Assembly (NCBI GenBank): GCA_035700025.1
Contig: DASSOY010000006.1
Coordinates: 1-42,620 of the forward strand
DNA: 42,620 bases
From: Bacillales bacterium
GTDB taxonomy: Bacteria > Bacillota > Bacilli > Bacillales > DASSOY01
Direction: 5' to 3'
In this document: positions 8,675 through 18,028 of the stretch, one piece after another
Numbering within the stretch: position 1 is the stretch's first letter
Layout of the letters: every line of letters starts with the position of its first letter
Notes under the pieces: generated by a model
Seen by the model: only the letters and a program-made list of their open reading frames with translations
What the model was told of the DNA's origin: nothing
Database searches by the model: none
Made by a program: the position numbers and the translations under genes

Positions 8675-11545
8675 TCACTTCGCCACTTTTTGTTTCCGTT
8701 CAATCTTCTCCGCCATCCTCTGCCGGTCCCTTTCGAGAACCGGTCCGAGATACTTCCCGGTATGGCTTCCCGATTGAGCAATCTTTTCGGGTGTGCCTTC
8801 GGCGACAATCGTTCCGCCGCCATCCCCGCCTTCGGGACCGAGATCGATGATGTGATCAGCCGTTTTGATCACGTCGAGATTGTGTTCGATGACGAGAACG
8901 CTGTCCCCATTATCAACGAGCCGCTGCAAAACATCAAGCAACCGAGCAATGTCGTCAACGTGCAGACCGGTCGTCGGTTCGTCGAGAATGTACAACGCCC
9001 TGCCCTTCGAACGACGGTACAGCTGCGATGCCAGCTTTACGCGCTGCGCTTCGCCTCCCGAAAGCGTCGTTGCCGGCTGACCAAGCTTGATATAGCCGAG
9101 CCCGACGTCAAACAACGTTTGCAGCCGCCGCTTAATGCGCGGGATGTTCTTAAAGAACTCCACGGCTTCTTCGACCGTCATGTCGAGCACATCGGAAATG
9201 TTCTTCCCTTTATATGTCACATCCAATGTTTCCCGATTGTACCGCTTGCCTTCGCACACTTCGCATGGGACATACACGTCTGGAAGAAAGTGCATCTCAA
9301 TCTTAATGATGCCGTCGCCGCGACATGCTTCGCAGCGGCCGCCTTTCACGTTAAAGCTGAAACGGCCTTTCTTGTAGCCGCGCATTTTCGCTTCGTTTGT
9401 CGATGCGAACACGTCGCGTATAAAGTCAAACACTCCCGTGTATGTCGCCGGATTCGATCGCGGCGTGCGGCCGATCGGCGACTGGTCGATGTCGATCACA
9501 CGGTCGAGTTCTTTGATGCCTTTGATCTTCTTGTGCTCGCCTGGCTTTTCCCGCCGGCCATGCAGCTTTTGCGCGAGCGCTTTAAACAATACCTCGTTGA
9601 TGAGCGTGCTTTTGCCGGAACCGGAAACGCCGGTGACGCACGTGAACAAGCCGAGCGGGATTTTCGTCGTTACGTTTTGCAAGTTGTTTTCGCTTGCGCC
9701 GACGATTTCGAGCACCCGACCGTTTCGCTTGCGACGCTCACTCGGAACGGGGATAAACTGTTTGCCCGACAAGTAACGGCCCGTCAACGATTTCGGATCT
9801 TTCATGATTTCTTCCGGCGTCCCCGCAGACGTGATGTTCCCGCCGTGCGCACCCGCGCCCGGCCCGATGTCGATAAGGTAATCGGCAGCGAGCATCGTAT
9901 CTTCGTCATGCTCGACGACGATTAACGTATTGCCAAGGTCTCGCATTTCTTCGAGCGTGCGGATAAGCCGGTCGTTATCGCGTTGATGAAGCCCGATCGA
10001 CGGTTCGTCGAGAATATACAGCACGCCCATCAAACGCGAACCGACTTGCGTCGCCAGTCGAATCCGCTGCGCTTCTCCGCCGGAAAGGGTTCCGGCGGCA
10101 CGGTTCAGCGTCAAATAATCGAGTCCGACGTTGACGAGGAAGCCGAGCCGGCTTTCGATCTCACGCAAAATGAGCCGGCCAATCTTTTGTTCTTTTTCCG
10201 ACAGTTCGAGCGCTTGGAAAAATGCGTTGCCGTCTTTGATCGACAAAGCCGTCACTTCGCCGATATGTTTTTCGCCGACCTTCACTGCGAGCGCTTCTTC
10301 TTTTAGACGATGCCCGTTGCACGTCGGGCAAGGTTTTTGCGCCATATAACCTTCCATTTGTTCGCGGATAAAATCGGAGGCCGTTTCACGATAACGGCGC
10401 TCGACGTTCGGGAGTACGCCTTCAAACACGATATGATTTTCCCGTACGCGCCCGAAGTCGTTCTCGTAGCGGAAATATATTCGTTCTTTGTCCGACCCGT
10501 ACAAAATGATATCCATCTGCTTCTTCGGCAAGTTCTTCACGGGGACATCCATGTCGATGTCGTAATGCTCGCATACCGCTTTCAGCATTTCTGGATAAAA
10601 TTGCGAGCTCGTCGGTTCCCATGGCACGATCGCATGGTCGTTTAATGACCGATCCCAGTCCGGAATGACGAGGTCAAGGTCAACCTCGAGTTTCGAACCG
10701 AGCCCGTCGCAAGACGGGCACGCGCCGAACGGGCTGTTGAAAGAAAACATGCGCGGCTCGAGTTCACCGATTGAGAACCCGCAGTAAGGGCAGGAATGGT
10801 GCTGATTAAACAGCAGTTCTTCGCCGTCGACGATGTCGACGATCGCACGCCCGTCGGAAAGGCCGAGGGCGGTTTCGAGCGAATCGGACAGACGCGAACG
10901 AATGCCGTCTTTAACGACGATCCGGTCAACCACGACCTCAATGGAATGTTTTTTATTTTTTTCAAGGGTAATTTCTTCGGACACTTCGCGCATTTCGCCG
11001 TCCACGCGCAAGCGGACGTACCCTTGCTTCTTAATGTCTTCGAGCGTTTTCACATGCTCGCCTTTTCGTCCAGAAACAACAGGAGCTAGAATTTGCAGTT
11101 TCGTCCGTTCCGGATAGTCGAGAATCCGGTCGACCATTTGCTGAATCGTTTGCGACGTGATTTCCACACCGTGGCGAGGACAAATCGGGTGTCCGATTCG
11201 CGCAAACAGCAACCGCAAGTAATCGTAAATTTCCGTGACCGTTCCGACCGTCGAACGCGGGTTCTTGCTCGTTGTTTTCTGGTCAATCGAAATCGCCGGC
11301 GACAACCCTTCGATCGTGTCGACGTCCGGTTTGTCCATCTGTCCGAGAAACTGTCGCGCATACGCGGACAACGATTCCACATATCTCCGCTGACCTTCCG
11401 CATAGATCGTATCAAATGCTAGAGAAGATTTGCCCGAACCTGATATACCCGTCAATACGACGAGACGGTCACGGGGAATTTCCACGTCGATGTTTTTCAA
11501 ATTATGGACTCTCGCCCCTTTAATTCGAATGTTTTCATTCGCCAT
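8675..11545 (-). CDS. uvrA: Excinuclease ABC subunit UvrA
   Basis: UvrA is the damage-recognition ATPase of nucleotide excision repair; as a dimer it loads UvrB at lesions. The 956 residues match the family. Two ABC modules are visible: Walker [10 protein letters not shown] and later GVSGSGKST, each with its LSGGEAQR signature and DEP Walker B. Zinc-binding cysteines appear in CPYCGF..CPSC and in [12 protein letters not shown]. The start ATG 11545 is nine bases past the uvrB stop, and the site GGAAGGTGATGG overlaps the uvrB end, so uvrB-uvrA form one operon. A terminator follows. Confidence 0.98.
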   Translation of the reverse strand: MANENIRIKGARVHNLKNIDVEIPRDRLVVLTGISGSGKSSLAFDTIYAEGQRRYVESLSAYARQFLGQMDKPDVDTIEGLSPAISIDQKTTSKNPRSTVGTVTEIYDYLRLLFARIGHPICPRHGVEITSQTIQQMVDRILDYPERTKLQILAPVVSGRKGEHVKTLEDIKKQGYVRLRVDGEMREVSEEITLEKNKKHSIEVVVDRIVVKDGIRSRLSDSLETALGLSDGRAIVDIVDGEELLFNQHHSCPYCGFSIGELEPRMFSFNSPFGACPSCDGLGSKLEVDLDLVIPDWDRSLNDHAIVPWEPTSSQFYPEMLKAVCEHYDIDMDVPVKNLPKKQMDIILYGSDKERIYFRYENDFGRVRENHIVFEGVLPNVERRYRETASDFIREQMEGYMAQKPCPTCNGHRLKEEALAVKVGEKHIGEVTALSIKDGNAFFQALELSEKEQKIGRLILREIESRLGFLVNVGLDYLTLNRAAGTLSGGEAQRIRLATQVGSRLMGVLYILDEPSIGLHQRDNDRLIRTLEEMRDLGNTLIVVEHDEDTMLAADYLIDIGPGAGAHGGNITSAGTPEEIMKDPKSLTGRYLSGKQFIPVPSERRKRNGRVLEIVGASENNLQNVTTKIPLGLFTCVTGVSGSGKSTLINEVLFKALAQKLHGRREKPGEHKKIKGIKELDRVIDIDQSPIGRTPRSNPATYTGVFDFIRDVFASTNEAKMRGYKKGRFSFNVKGGRCEACRGDGIIKIEMHFLPDVYVPCEVCEGKRYNRETLDVTYKGKNISDVLDMTVEEAVEFFKNIPRIKRRLQTLFDVGLGYIKLGQPATTLSGGEAQRVKLASQLYRRSKGRALYILDEPTTGLHVDDIARLLDVLQRLVDNGDSVLVIEHNLDVIKTADHIIDLGPEGGDGGGTIVAEGTPEKIAQSGSHTGKYLGPVLERDRQRMAEKIERKQKVAK

Positions 11546-11554
11546 AACTGACCA

Positions 11555-13528
11555 TCACCTTCCCGCCTTCAGCTCCAGGACGATGTCCCTCAATTCGGCT
11601 GCGCGTTCAAATTGCAAGTCTTTCGCTGCTTGCTTCATTTCCTTTTCCAGCCGTTCGATCATCTTGTTGCGTTCCGTTTTGCTCATTTTCTTCGGATCCG
11701 GCTTGTTTTCGTACTTGCCTTCTTCTTCCGCCGCCATCGTCGCGCGGATCACATCGCGGACGTCCTTCTTGATCGTCATCGGCGTTATACCGTGCGCCTC
11801 ATTAAATGCTTGTTGCGTCTCGCGCCTTCGGTTCGTCTCTGAAATGGCAATTTCCATTGACTTGGTCATTTTATCCGCATACATAATGACAGAGCCGTTC
11901 TCATTGCGCGCCGCGCGCCCGATCGTCTGAATCAAGGAGCGTTCCGCACGCAAAAACCCTTCTTTATCGGCATCGAGAATCGCTACAAGCGATACTTCAG
12001 GAATATCCAAACCTTCCCTCAACAAGTTAATGCCGACGAGCACATCAAACACCCCGAGCCGCAAATCGCGAATGATCTCAATGCGCTCCAACGTTTTGAT
12101 TTCGGAATGCAGATAACGAACTTTCACGCCCATATCATTCAAATAATCGGTTAAGTTCTCCGCCATCTTCTTCGTCAGCGTCGTCACGAGCACTCTTTCG
12201 TCTTTCTCGGTTCGTTTATGAATCTCTTCAAGCAAATCATCGATTTGCCCTTCGATCGGACGTACTTCGATCGTAGGATCGAGCAAACCGGTCGGTCGAA
12301 TGATCTGCTCAACCATCTCCGGTGTATGTTCCAGCTCATAAGGTCCCGGCGTAGCGGACACATAAATGATCTGGTTCACATGCTTTTCAAACTCCTCGAA
12401 CGTCAGTGGACGGTTGTCCTTGGCTGACGGCAAACGAAACCCGTGATCAACGAGGACTTCTTTCCTAGCGCGGTCGCCGTTGTACATGCCTCTCACCTGA
12501 GGCAGCGTCACGTGCGATTCATCAACGAGGATCATGAAGTCCTCCGGAAAGTAATCCAGGAGCGTATATGGCGTTGATCCCGCTTCACGAAGCGTAATGT
12601 GCCGCGAGTAGTTCTCGATCCCGGAGCAAAAACCCATCTCCTGCATCATCTCGACATCATACCGTGTCCGCTGTTCGAGGCGCTGCGCCTCGAGCAGTTT
12701 GCCTTCATCTTTTAACTCTTTCAGCCGCTCTTCGAGTTCCTGCTCAATTCTTTTGATGGCGATTTGCATCTTCTCTTCGCGAGTAACGAAGTGGGAAGCC
12801 GGGAAAATCGCAATATGGTCGCGTTCGCCGATGATTTCGCCCGTTAACGAGTCGACCTCGGTAATCCGATCAATTTCGTCTCCGAAAAATTCGACGCGCA
12901 TACAATGCTCGTCCCTCGATGCTGGAAAAATTTCGACGACGTCGCCGCGAACACGGAACGTTCCGCGCACAAAATTGACGTCGTTTCGTGCATATTGAAT
13001 GTCGACGAGCTCCCGCAGCAGACGGTCCCTTTCTTTTTCCATCCCTTTTCGCAACGAAAGCACCATCTCGCGATACTCTGTCGGCGAACCTAAACCGTAT
13101 ATACACGACACGCTGGCAACGACGATCACGTCACGCCGCTCAAATAACGCGCTCGTCGCCGAGTGTCGCAACTTATCAATCTCATCGTTGATGCTTGCAT
13201 CTTTTTCAATAAACGTGTCGCTTTGCGGAATATACGCTTCCGGTTGATAATAATCGTAATAACTGACGAAATATTCAACCGCGTTGTTTGGAAAATATTC
13301 TTTGAATTCGCTGTACAGTTGGCCTGCCAGCGTTTTGTTGTGGGCAATGACAAGCGTCGGGCGATTCACTTGCTGAATCACGTTGGACATCGTGAACGTT
13401 TTACCCGTTCCGGTCGCGCCGAGCAGCGTTTGATGCTTCTTGCCCTCACGGATGCCTTGAACGAGCCGCTCGATCGCCTTTGGCTGATCCCCTTGCGGTT
13501 CGTATTTCGACACGAGCTGAAAATCCAT
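11555..13528 (-). CDS. uvrB: Excinuclease ABC subunit UvrB
   Basis: UvrB verifies damage after UvrA delivery and recruits UvrC; it is a helicase-fold protein. The 657 residues carry Walker A GATGTGKT, the beta-hairpin [12 protein letters not shown], the Walker B box [13 protein letters not shown] (motif III), the helicase C-terminal half ending in QTIGRAARN, and the C-terminal UVR motif (FERAAELRD) that binds UvrC. GGAGGGTG precedes ATG 13528. Upstream lie a SigA-type promoter and a near-consensus LexA box, so SOS control is likely, as known for B. subtilis uvrBA. Confidence 0.98.
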   Translation of the reverse strand: MDFQLVSKYEPQGDQPKAIERLVQGIREGKKHQTLLGATGTGKTFTMSNVIQQVNRPTLVIAHNKTLAGQLYSEFKEYFPNNAVEYFVSYYDYYQPEAYIPQSDTFIEKDASINDEIDKLRHSATSALFERRDVIVVASVSCIYGLGSPTEYREMVLSLRKGMEKERDRLLRELVDIQYARNDVNFVRGTFRVRGDVVEIFPASRDEHCMRVEFFGDEIDRITEVDSLTGEIIGERDHIAIFPASHFVTREEKMQIAIKRIEQELEERLKELKDEGKLLEAQRLEQRTRYDVEMMQEMGFCSGIENYSRHITLREAGSTPYTLLDYFPEDFMILVDESHVTLPQVRGMYNGDRARKEVLVDHGFRLPSAKDNRPLTFEEFEKHVNQIIYVSATPGPYELEHTPEMVEQIIRPTGLLDPTIEVRPIEGQIDDLLEEIHKRTEKDERVLVTTLTKKMAENLTDYLNDMGVKVRYLHSEIKTLERIEIIRDLRLGVFDVLVGINLLREGLDIPEVSLVAILDADKEGFLRAERSLIQTIGRAARNENGSVIMYADKMTKSMEIAISETNRRRETQQAFNEAHGITPMTIKKDVRDVIRATMAAEEEGKYENKPDPKKMSKTERNKMIERLEKEMKQAAKDLQFERAAELRDIVLELKAGR

Positions 13529-13562
13529 CGAGACACCCTCCGTTCCTCATGTCATAGCTCTC

Positions 13563-13590
13563 ATTATAGCACAATCCGTCTTTGAACCAA
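13563..13590 (-). promoter_or_regulatory. SigA-type promoter of uvrBA
   Basis: On the minus strand a perfect -10 TATAAT (13568-13563) lies 16 bases after TTGGTT (13590-13585, a partial -35). It is about 35 bases before the uvrB start, which leaves a short leader with the ribosome site GGAGGGTG. Confidence 0.7.
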
Positions 13591-13598
13591 TAAAAAAA

Positions 13599-13612
13599 CG
13601 AACGGATATTCG
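13599..13612. promoter_or_regulatory. Candidate LexA (DinR) operator upstream of uvrB
   Basis: The plus strand reads CGAAC-GGAT-ATTCG, against the Bacillus LexA consensus CGAAC-N4-GTTCG: one mismatch in the two half sites. It lies just upstream of the -35 of the uvrBA promoter. The same bases form a small hairpin flanked by A and T runs, so a terminator-like role cannot be excluded, but a proper terminator for minJ already exists at 13681-13714. Confidence 0.6.
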
Positions 13613-13680
13613 TTCTTTTTTTGTTTCCATTATTCCCTAAAAAAATGCGAGAAAAACATCGCCGGCGCAACAAAAACATG

Positions 13681-13714
13681 AAAAAAACGCGCAAAGAATC
13701 AAGAGATTCTCTGC
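13681..13714 (-). terminator. Rho-independent terminator after minJ
   Basis: On the minus strand a ten-pair stem (GCAGAGAATC with GATTCTTTGC, one G-U pair, loop TCTT) is followed by GCG and seven T residues. It lies about 20 bases after the minJ stop codon. Confidence 0.85.
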
Positions 13715-13733
13715 ACGTTGGATGAGAAATCGA

Positions 13734-14927
13734 TCACCGGGACGCCGCATTCGACGCTTCCCTCATGCCGTCAACGAACAACAACCCGAGTTCGTGATGC
13801 GTTCCCTGGTAAACGGCGCCTTGCACGAACCGGACTTCGCCCGATTCGTTAAGCACTTCCATTTTACAATAAGCGGCGTTTTGCTGCAGCGCTTCGTAAA
13901 ACCGTTCTTCCGAACTTACCGGAACCCCGTTGACCTTTTGAATTCGTTCGCCGACGTGAATGCCGAGTTTTTCAGCAGGCGATTCCGGCAAAACCCCAAC
14001 GACAACGAGGCTGTCGGAGTGTGGAGCGAAATAATGGGAGCGATGGTTGCGCCGCTGGGCATCGACGATGATCCAAACCACTTGCCAAAGCAGCGCAAAT
14101 ACCGCCGTGACGGGTGGAATCCACGCATGGTCAGCGTAGTAAAGGGCGGCAACAGCCGCAGCCAAGACAATAACGCCCAAAGTCAGTTGTCGTTTCGCAA
14201 CAGTGCGTACCGCACGCTCCGGTGCTTGATAGGTAATCAAAGCATAAAAAGCGAGACCGAAGGGCACGACGGTCACGGTAAAACTGCCGTCATCCGCACC
14301 GAACAACGGCCAATAGGAAAAGGACGGCCATGCATCACCAGGCAACAGTACCACAAGCGGAAGCAGCCAAAACTTTCTTGCCTCGTGGGCTCCGACGGAC
14401 TTGCCGCGTTTGCCCGGCAATAAACGCGGAACGGTGTTCGCAGCGGAAGCGCGAATAAGCACGGCTTCCGTAACGATTAAAAGTCCGAGCAGAATCAAAA
14501 TCGACGGCAATGAAGTTTGCTGCCCTTGCAGCATCCATCGATCGAGAAAATTTACCCCGGTATGCAAAGGAGGTCCGTAATAAATGAGCAAAACGGATGC
14601 GGATAAGGGGAATGATGGCGACAACAAGCGCAGCCGCCAGGTGAGCATGCCGAGCGTGTACAAGCACGCAAAAAGAACGAGCGCGCCTTCCGTTAAAACG
14701 ACGCCCGCCGCGACCAGAACCACCGAACAAAGCAGTCCGGCAGCGAGCCCAGGCAAGAGTGCCTGTTTCACACCCCTCCAAAAGCCGTAAACGCGCACGT
14801 GAAATTGCCGGCGTTCCTTTTTCACCCGAAAATGATGGAGCAAGACTAAATAGAGTAAAAACAAATAAAGCAACGGCTGCATGAACAGTTGCAGCCATCC
14901 ATAGCCGATCGTCGTCAACGTATCCAT
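13734..14927 (-). CDS. minJ: Cell-division topology protein MinJ (PDZ membrane protein)
   Basis: MinJ links DivIVA to MinD at division sites and poles, so that the Min inhibitor acts at the right place. The 397 residues equal the B. subtilis MinJ length. The first 290 or so residues hold about eight or nine membrane segments; the C-terminal 90 form a PDZ domain with the core VVVGVLPESPAEKLGIHVGERIQ split over 300-325 and KVNGVPVSSEERF after it. ATG 14927 follows AAGGTGAAGAA. It lies between ctpB and uvrB as in B. subtilis, but swrA, which precedes minJ there, is absent. Only 37 bases separate its start from the ctpB terminator, so no separate promoter fits well. Confidence 0.9.
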   Translation of the reverse strand: MDTLTTIGYGWLQLFMQPLLYLFLLYLVLLHHFRVKKERRQFHVRVYGFWRGVKQALLPGLAAGLLCSVVLVAAGVVLTEGALVLFACLYTLGMLTWRLRLLSPSFPLSASVLLIYYGPPLHTGVNFLDRWMLQGQQTSLPSILILLGLLIVTEAVLIRASAANTVPRLLPGKRGKSVGAHEARKFWLLPLVVLLPGDAWPSFSYWPLFGADDGSFTVTVVPFGLAFYALITYQAPERAVRTVAKRQLTLGVIVLAAAVAALYYADHAWIPPVTAVFALLWQVVWIIVDAQRRNHRSHYFAPHSDSLVVVGVLPESPAEKLGIHVGERIQKVNGVPVSSEERFYEALQQNAAYCKMEVLNESGEVRFVQGAVYQGTHHELGLLFVDGMREASNAASR

Positions 14928-14964
14928 TTCTTCACCTTTCGTCTACGAGGTTGGAGTACACGCG

Positions 14965-14999
14965 AAAAAGTATCCGCAGAAGAGTCTCTGCGGATACTT
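14965..14999 (-). terminator. Terminator or attenuator between ctpB and minJ
   Basis: A perfect 13-pair stem (arms 14968-14980 and 14987-14999, loop of six) is followed on the minus strand by TTTTTCGCG. It has the form of an intrinsic terminator for ctpB. Because no promoter is apparent between it and minJ, partial read-through is likely. Confidence 0.82.
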
Positions 15000-15034
15000 A
15001 TTCGACATTCCTTGACGGGTTCCTGCCCGTTCCG

Positions 15035-16522
15035 TCATTGATTTTCCAAATAGCCAAGCGCCGTTTGCAACTGCAGATCGTTTTTCTTCTTATCTACCGC
15101 CTGCAATATCTTTTGATCGAGCATTTTCGCCGTTTTCTTGTCAATTTTGCCCGTCGCCGACAATCCGTTTTCGTTTTGGAAAGCTTTCACGGCCGTCACC
15201 GTTTGCTTTCCGAAATAACCGTCCTCGCGTCCGGTTTCGAACCCGAGCCCTTCCAACATGATCTGGGCGTTTTTCACTTTGTCGTTGTTCTCGTTATACG
15301 CTAACGTTTCCCCTTTTTCAACGGTGATTGGATGCGCATAAAAGTATTCCGGCTGCTTCACGGAAATATCAGGCTTCAATCCTTTTTTATGAATCCAATG
15401 GCCGTCCGGCGTCAGCCATTTCATGATGGTTAATTTCAACCGGCCCTTACCGACATTGAACTCCGTTTGGACAGTGCCTTTGCCAAAAGATTTCGTTCCG
15501 ACCAACTTGTAACCTCCGGCCTCCTGCAATGCCCCTGATAAAATTTCTGCCGCAGAAGCACTGCCGCCGTTAATCAACCCGACGATCGGATACTCCTTTT
15601 TCTCTTCAAGATTGGAAAAATAACGTTTCTTGTTGCCGTTCCGATCAACGACTTGCACAATCGGTTCATCGTTCGGAATGAGCTCATCGGCAATTTTCGT
15701 TACCGATCCGAGATACCCACCCGGATTTCCGCGAACATCGATGACGAGTCCGGCAATCCCTTGACTCTCGAGGGCGTCAAGCGCTTCATGAAATTCGTCG
15801 GCCGTTCCTTCGGAAAACGATGTAATTTGAATAATGCCGTAAACCTTTCCGTCTTTCTTCACCGTATCCTTATGAACCGTTTCAATCGGTATTTCTCCCC
15901 GGGTGACCTTGACTTTCATTATTTCATCGGAACCTTCCCGCTTAATGCCGAGCGTAACCGTCGTTCCTTTTTTTCCACGGATTTTCTGTACCGCCTCATA
16001 CAAATCGAGCCCGGTAATGCTCTTTCCGTTAATGGAAATGATCTGGTCATTGGCCCGCAACCCGGCCTTGTCCGCAGGCGAACCTTTGAACGGCGACATG
16101 ATCGTGACGATTCCGTTCACCATGGACACTTCCGCTCCGATGCCTTGATACGAAGACGACAGCGATTGCGTGAATTGCCGTGCCGCTTCCGGGTCCATAT
16201 ACACGGAAAACCGGTCGTCGAGCGAGTCGATCATCCCTTGGATCGCTCCGTTGATCAGTTCGTCTCCGTCGACTTCCTTATAATAATTTTTCGTAATCAG
16301 TTCGTAAGCTCTTTTCACTTTTTCAAAAGAGACTTTCGATTCGTTATCCTCGGGCGCCTTCTTCCCTCCGCCGTTTTCTTCCGATTCGATTTGGCGGTGC
16401 CCTTCCGACGTCCCTTGCCCAGAAGATGCCGCAAAAAGCGACATGCCGAAGTACGTGCCGCCGGCGCCGATCAACAGCGATGCGATCAGCATAAGTGTGA
16501 TGGTTAATTTCCTCAGTCTCAT
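15035..16522 (-). CDS. ctpB: C-terminal processing peptidase CtpB (S41 family)
   Basis: A secreted or membrane-anchored PDZ serine protease. In B. subtilis CtpB cleaves SpoIVFA and triggers pro-SigK processing during sporulation. The 495 residues begin with an N-terminal signal anchor (about 7-30), then the cap region, a PDZ domain (about 120-190, with GIGAEVSMVNG and DKAGLRANDQIISING) and the S41 catalytic domain. Its catalytic residues are Ser323 in GSASAAE, Lys348 in FGKGTVQ and Gln352; the Ser-to-Lys spacing of 25 equals that of characterised Ctp enzymes. A C-terminal peptidoglycan-binding-like domain (ENNDKVKNAQIMLEGLGF) follows. AGAGGTGAATCT precedes ATG 16522. A structured leader and a promoter lie upstream. 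Confidence 0.95.
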   Translation of the reverse strand: MRLRKLTITLMLIASLLIGAGGTYFGMSLFAASSGQGTSEGHRQIESEENGGGKKAPEDNESKVSFEKVKRAYELITKNYYKEVDGDELINGAIQGMIDSLDDRFSVYMDPEAARQFTQSLSSSYQGIGAEVSMVNGIVTIMSPFKGSPADKAGLRANDQIISINGKSITGLDLYEAVQKIRGKKGTTVTLGIKREGSDEIMKVKVTRGEIPIETVHKDTVKKDGKVYGIIQITSFSEGTADEFHEALDALESQGIAGLVIDVRGNPGGYLGSVTKIADELIPNDEPIVQVVDRNGNKKRYFSNLEEKKEYPIVGLINGGSASAAEILSGALQEAGGYKLVGTKSFGKGTVQTEFNVGKGRLKLTIMKWLTPDGHWIHKKGLKPDISVKQPEYFYAHPITVEKGETLAYNENNDKVKNAQIMLEGLGFETGREDGYFGKQTVTAVKAFQNENGLSATGKIDKKTAKMLDQKILQAVDKKKNDLQLQTALGYLENQ

Positions 16523-16548
16523 AGATTCACCTCTAACATTTTGAAGGA

Positions 16549-16617
16549 GAAAGGCACCCCACCTGATGGTGCGATGCCCTCGGTAATGGGTTGCAGAATC
16601 CAAACCGAATGCCTTTC
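16549..16617 (-). promoter_or_regulatory. Structured 5' leader upstream of ctpB
   Basis: On the minus strand the 69-base segment is closed by a perfect eight-pair stem, GAAAGGCA (16617-16610) with TGCCTTTC (16556-16549). Inside, TCGGT can pair with ACCGA and CACC with GGTG, giving a two-hairpin junction. The predicted transcription start falls at or just inside the outer arm, so the leader would begin almost flush with this structure. The ctpB ribosome site lies about 15 bases after it. I cannot match it to a known riboswitch class. Confidence 0.5.
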
Positions 16618-16621
16618 TTAT

Positions 16622-16650
16622 ATTCTACTATATGTACGGCTTGTTTTCAT
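16622..16650 (-). promoter_or_regulatory. Probable SigA-type promoter of ctpB
   Basis: The minus strand has ATGAAA (16650-16645; four of six to TTGACA), a 17-base spacer and TAGAAT (16627-16622; five of six to TATAAT). The predicted start is near 16615. An overlapping CATATA could also serve a sporulation sigma factor, but no matching -35 was seen. Confidence 0.5.
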
Positions 16651-16698
16651 TATGATTGGGAAAAAGCTTGCGGCCAAGCTCCCTTCAGATACAGCTGT

Positions 16699-16727
16699 AA
16701 AAAAAAACCGAACCTGCTAAGGTTCGG
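16699..16727 (-). terminator. Rho-independent terminator of ftsEX-M23 operon
   Basis: On the minus strand a seven-pair stem CCGAACC/GGTTCGG with a six-base loop is followed by nine T residues, only nine bases after the M23 peptidase stop codon. It is a strong, canonical terminator. Confidence 0.92.
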
Positions 16728-16735
16728 AATGAAAG

Positions 16736-18010
16736 TTAGAAAAACGGATACGGATTGACTCCGTTGTCGCCGGAGATGCTCCCTTGGTCGATTTCGAAAT
16801 GCAAATGGGCGCCCGTGGAGTGTCCGCTCGAACCCACGGCAGCAATTTGTTGTCCGCGCGACACATGTTCTCCAGAGTGAACATAGATTTCATTGTCATA
16901 CATATGACCATACACCGTGTAGTAGCCGTTCGGATGTGCGATCACGATCCAGTTTCCGAAACCGCTGGCCGGACCTGCATACAAAACCGTTCCTGATCCA
17001 GCCGCGTAAATCGGCGTTCCGACCGGAGCCGCAAAGTCGATGCCGTCGTGGAAATCTCTCCCGCCGAACCGCCAACCATAGCCGGATGAAATATAATACG
17101 TACCGGCGCGCATCGGCACGATAAATTCACCCGAACCTCCGCTTAACGTACGTCCCGACGGCGAATGACTTCCGCTGGACTGTTGCCGTTCCCGCTTCCT
17201 TTGCTCTTCCTCACGTCGTTTCTTCTCTTCGATCGCAGCATTCCGCTTCGCGATCAAATCGTCGATTTTGTCTTCAATAATCGCAATGGCTTGCTGTTGC
17301 TCTTCAATTTCTTCTTTAATCTCTTCTTCTTGCGCCTTCAACTGCTCCATCAATTCATGCTGTTGCTGCTTCTTTTTCTCCAAACCGGCACGCATTTGTT
17401 CGAGCGAGTCGAGCTGATCTTGAAGTTTCGCCATTTCCGACTGGACTTCCTTCTTGTCTGCCTCAAGCTTGCGTTTGTCCGCGATTTGCTCTTCAAGCAA
17501 CCGCTTGTCCTGTTTGGCGATCAAGTTGACAAAAAGGACGCGGTCAAGAAAATTGCCGAAGCTTTTCGCGCCGAGCAACACATCGATGTAGCTGATCGCG
17601 CCTCCGCTTTTGTACATCGAGCGTACGCGTTCCTTCAATAGCCTGTCCCTTTTTTCAATTCTTTGTTCCGTTGCGTCGATCTCCTCGTTCAACTGCTCGA
17701 TCTTATCGCGAGTCGCTTCAATGTCGCTTTTTTTAGCATCAATTTTGTTTTGCGCTTCGGAAATTTCTTGTTTTAATCGCTCGATTTTTTCGCGCGTTTC
17801 CGTTTCCCGATCCTTTACTTGATCCAATTTGCTTTGATTTTGGGCGACTTGTTCTTCCTTCTCATTCTGGCTGTTATGTACTTCGGAAATTTGCTGCTTC
17901 AAGTCGCTGATATCATCGGCCGAAGCAAGCTTTGCTCCGGGAAATGTGAACGACAGCGTCAATCCAAGTGTAATCACAACCGCCTTTCTATGATTTGCCA
18001 AAACCTTCAT
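16736..18010 (-). CDS. Secreted coiled-coil M23 peptidoglycan hydrolase (EnvC-like)
   Basis: Predicted FtsEX-controlled murein hydrolase. The 424-residue product has a signal peptide (cleavage near KLASADD), a long coiled coil of about 240 residues rich in Glu, Lys and Gln, a short Ser/Gly linker, and a C-terminal M23 (LytM) domain. The zinc-site motifs are complete: HDGIDFAAP (His and Asp) and HLHFEI (HxH), so unlike E. coli EnvC it should be catalytically active. It lies 18 bases downstream of ftsX in the same operon; FtsEX partners elsewhere are EnvC, PcsB and CwlO, all with a coiled coil. GGGGGGG directly abuts ATG 18010, which is too close, so TTG 18001 is a possible alternative start. 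Confidence 0.9.
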   Translation of the reverse strand: MKVLANHRKAVVITLGLTLSFTFPGAKLASADDISDLKQQISEVHNSQNEKEEQVAQNQSKLDQVKDRETETREKIERLKQEISEAQNKIDAKKSDIEATRDKIEQLNEEIDATEQRIEKRDRLLKERVRSMYKSGGAISYIDVLLGAKSFGNFLDRVLFVNLIAKQDKRLLEEQIADKRKLEADKKEVQSEMAKLQDQLDSLEQMRAGLEKKKQQQHELMEQLKAQEEEIKEEIEEQQQAIAIIEDKIDDLIAKRNAAIEEKKRREEEQRKRERQQSSGSHSPSGRTLSGGSGEFIVPMRAGTYYISSGYGWRFGGRDFHDGIDFAAPVGTPIYAAGSGTVLYAGPASGFGNWIVIAHPNGYYTVYGHMYDNEIYVHSGEHVSRGQQIAAVGSSGHSTGAHLHFEIDQGSISGDNGVNPYPFF

Positions 18011-18028
18011 CCCCCCCAATGTAAACCT

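Noticed and set aside
8690..9925. A 411-codon plus-strand frame opposite uvrA
   Set aside because: It is fully contained within uvrA on the other strand, has no recognisable domain and no ribosome site; the codon bias of uvrA explains it.
16699..16727. Promoter or operator reading of the CCGAACC/GGTTCGG palindrome
   Set aside because: The stem is directly followed by nine T residues after a stop codon, so an intrinsic terminator explains it fully.
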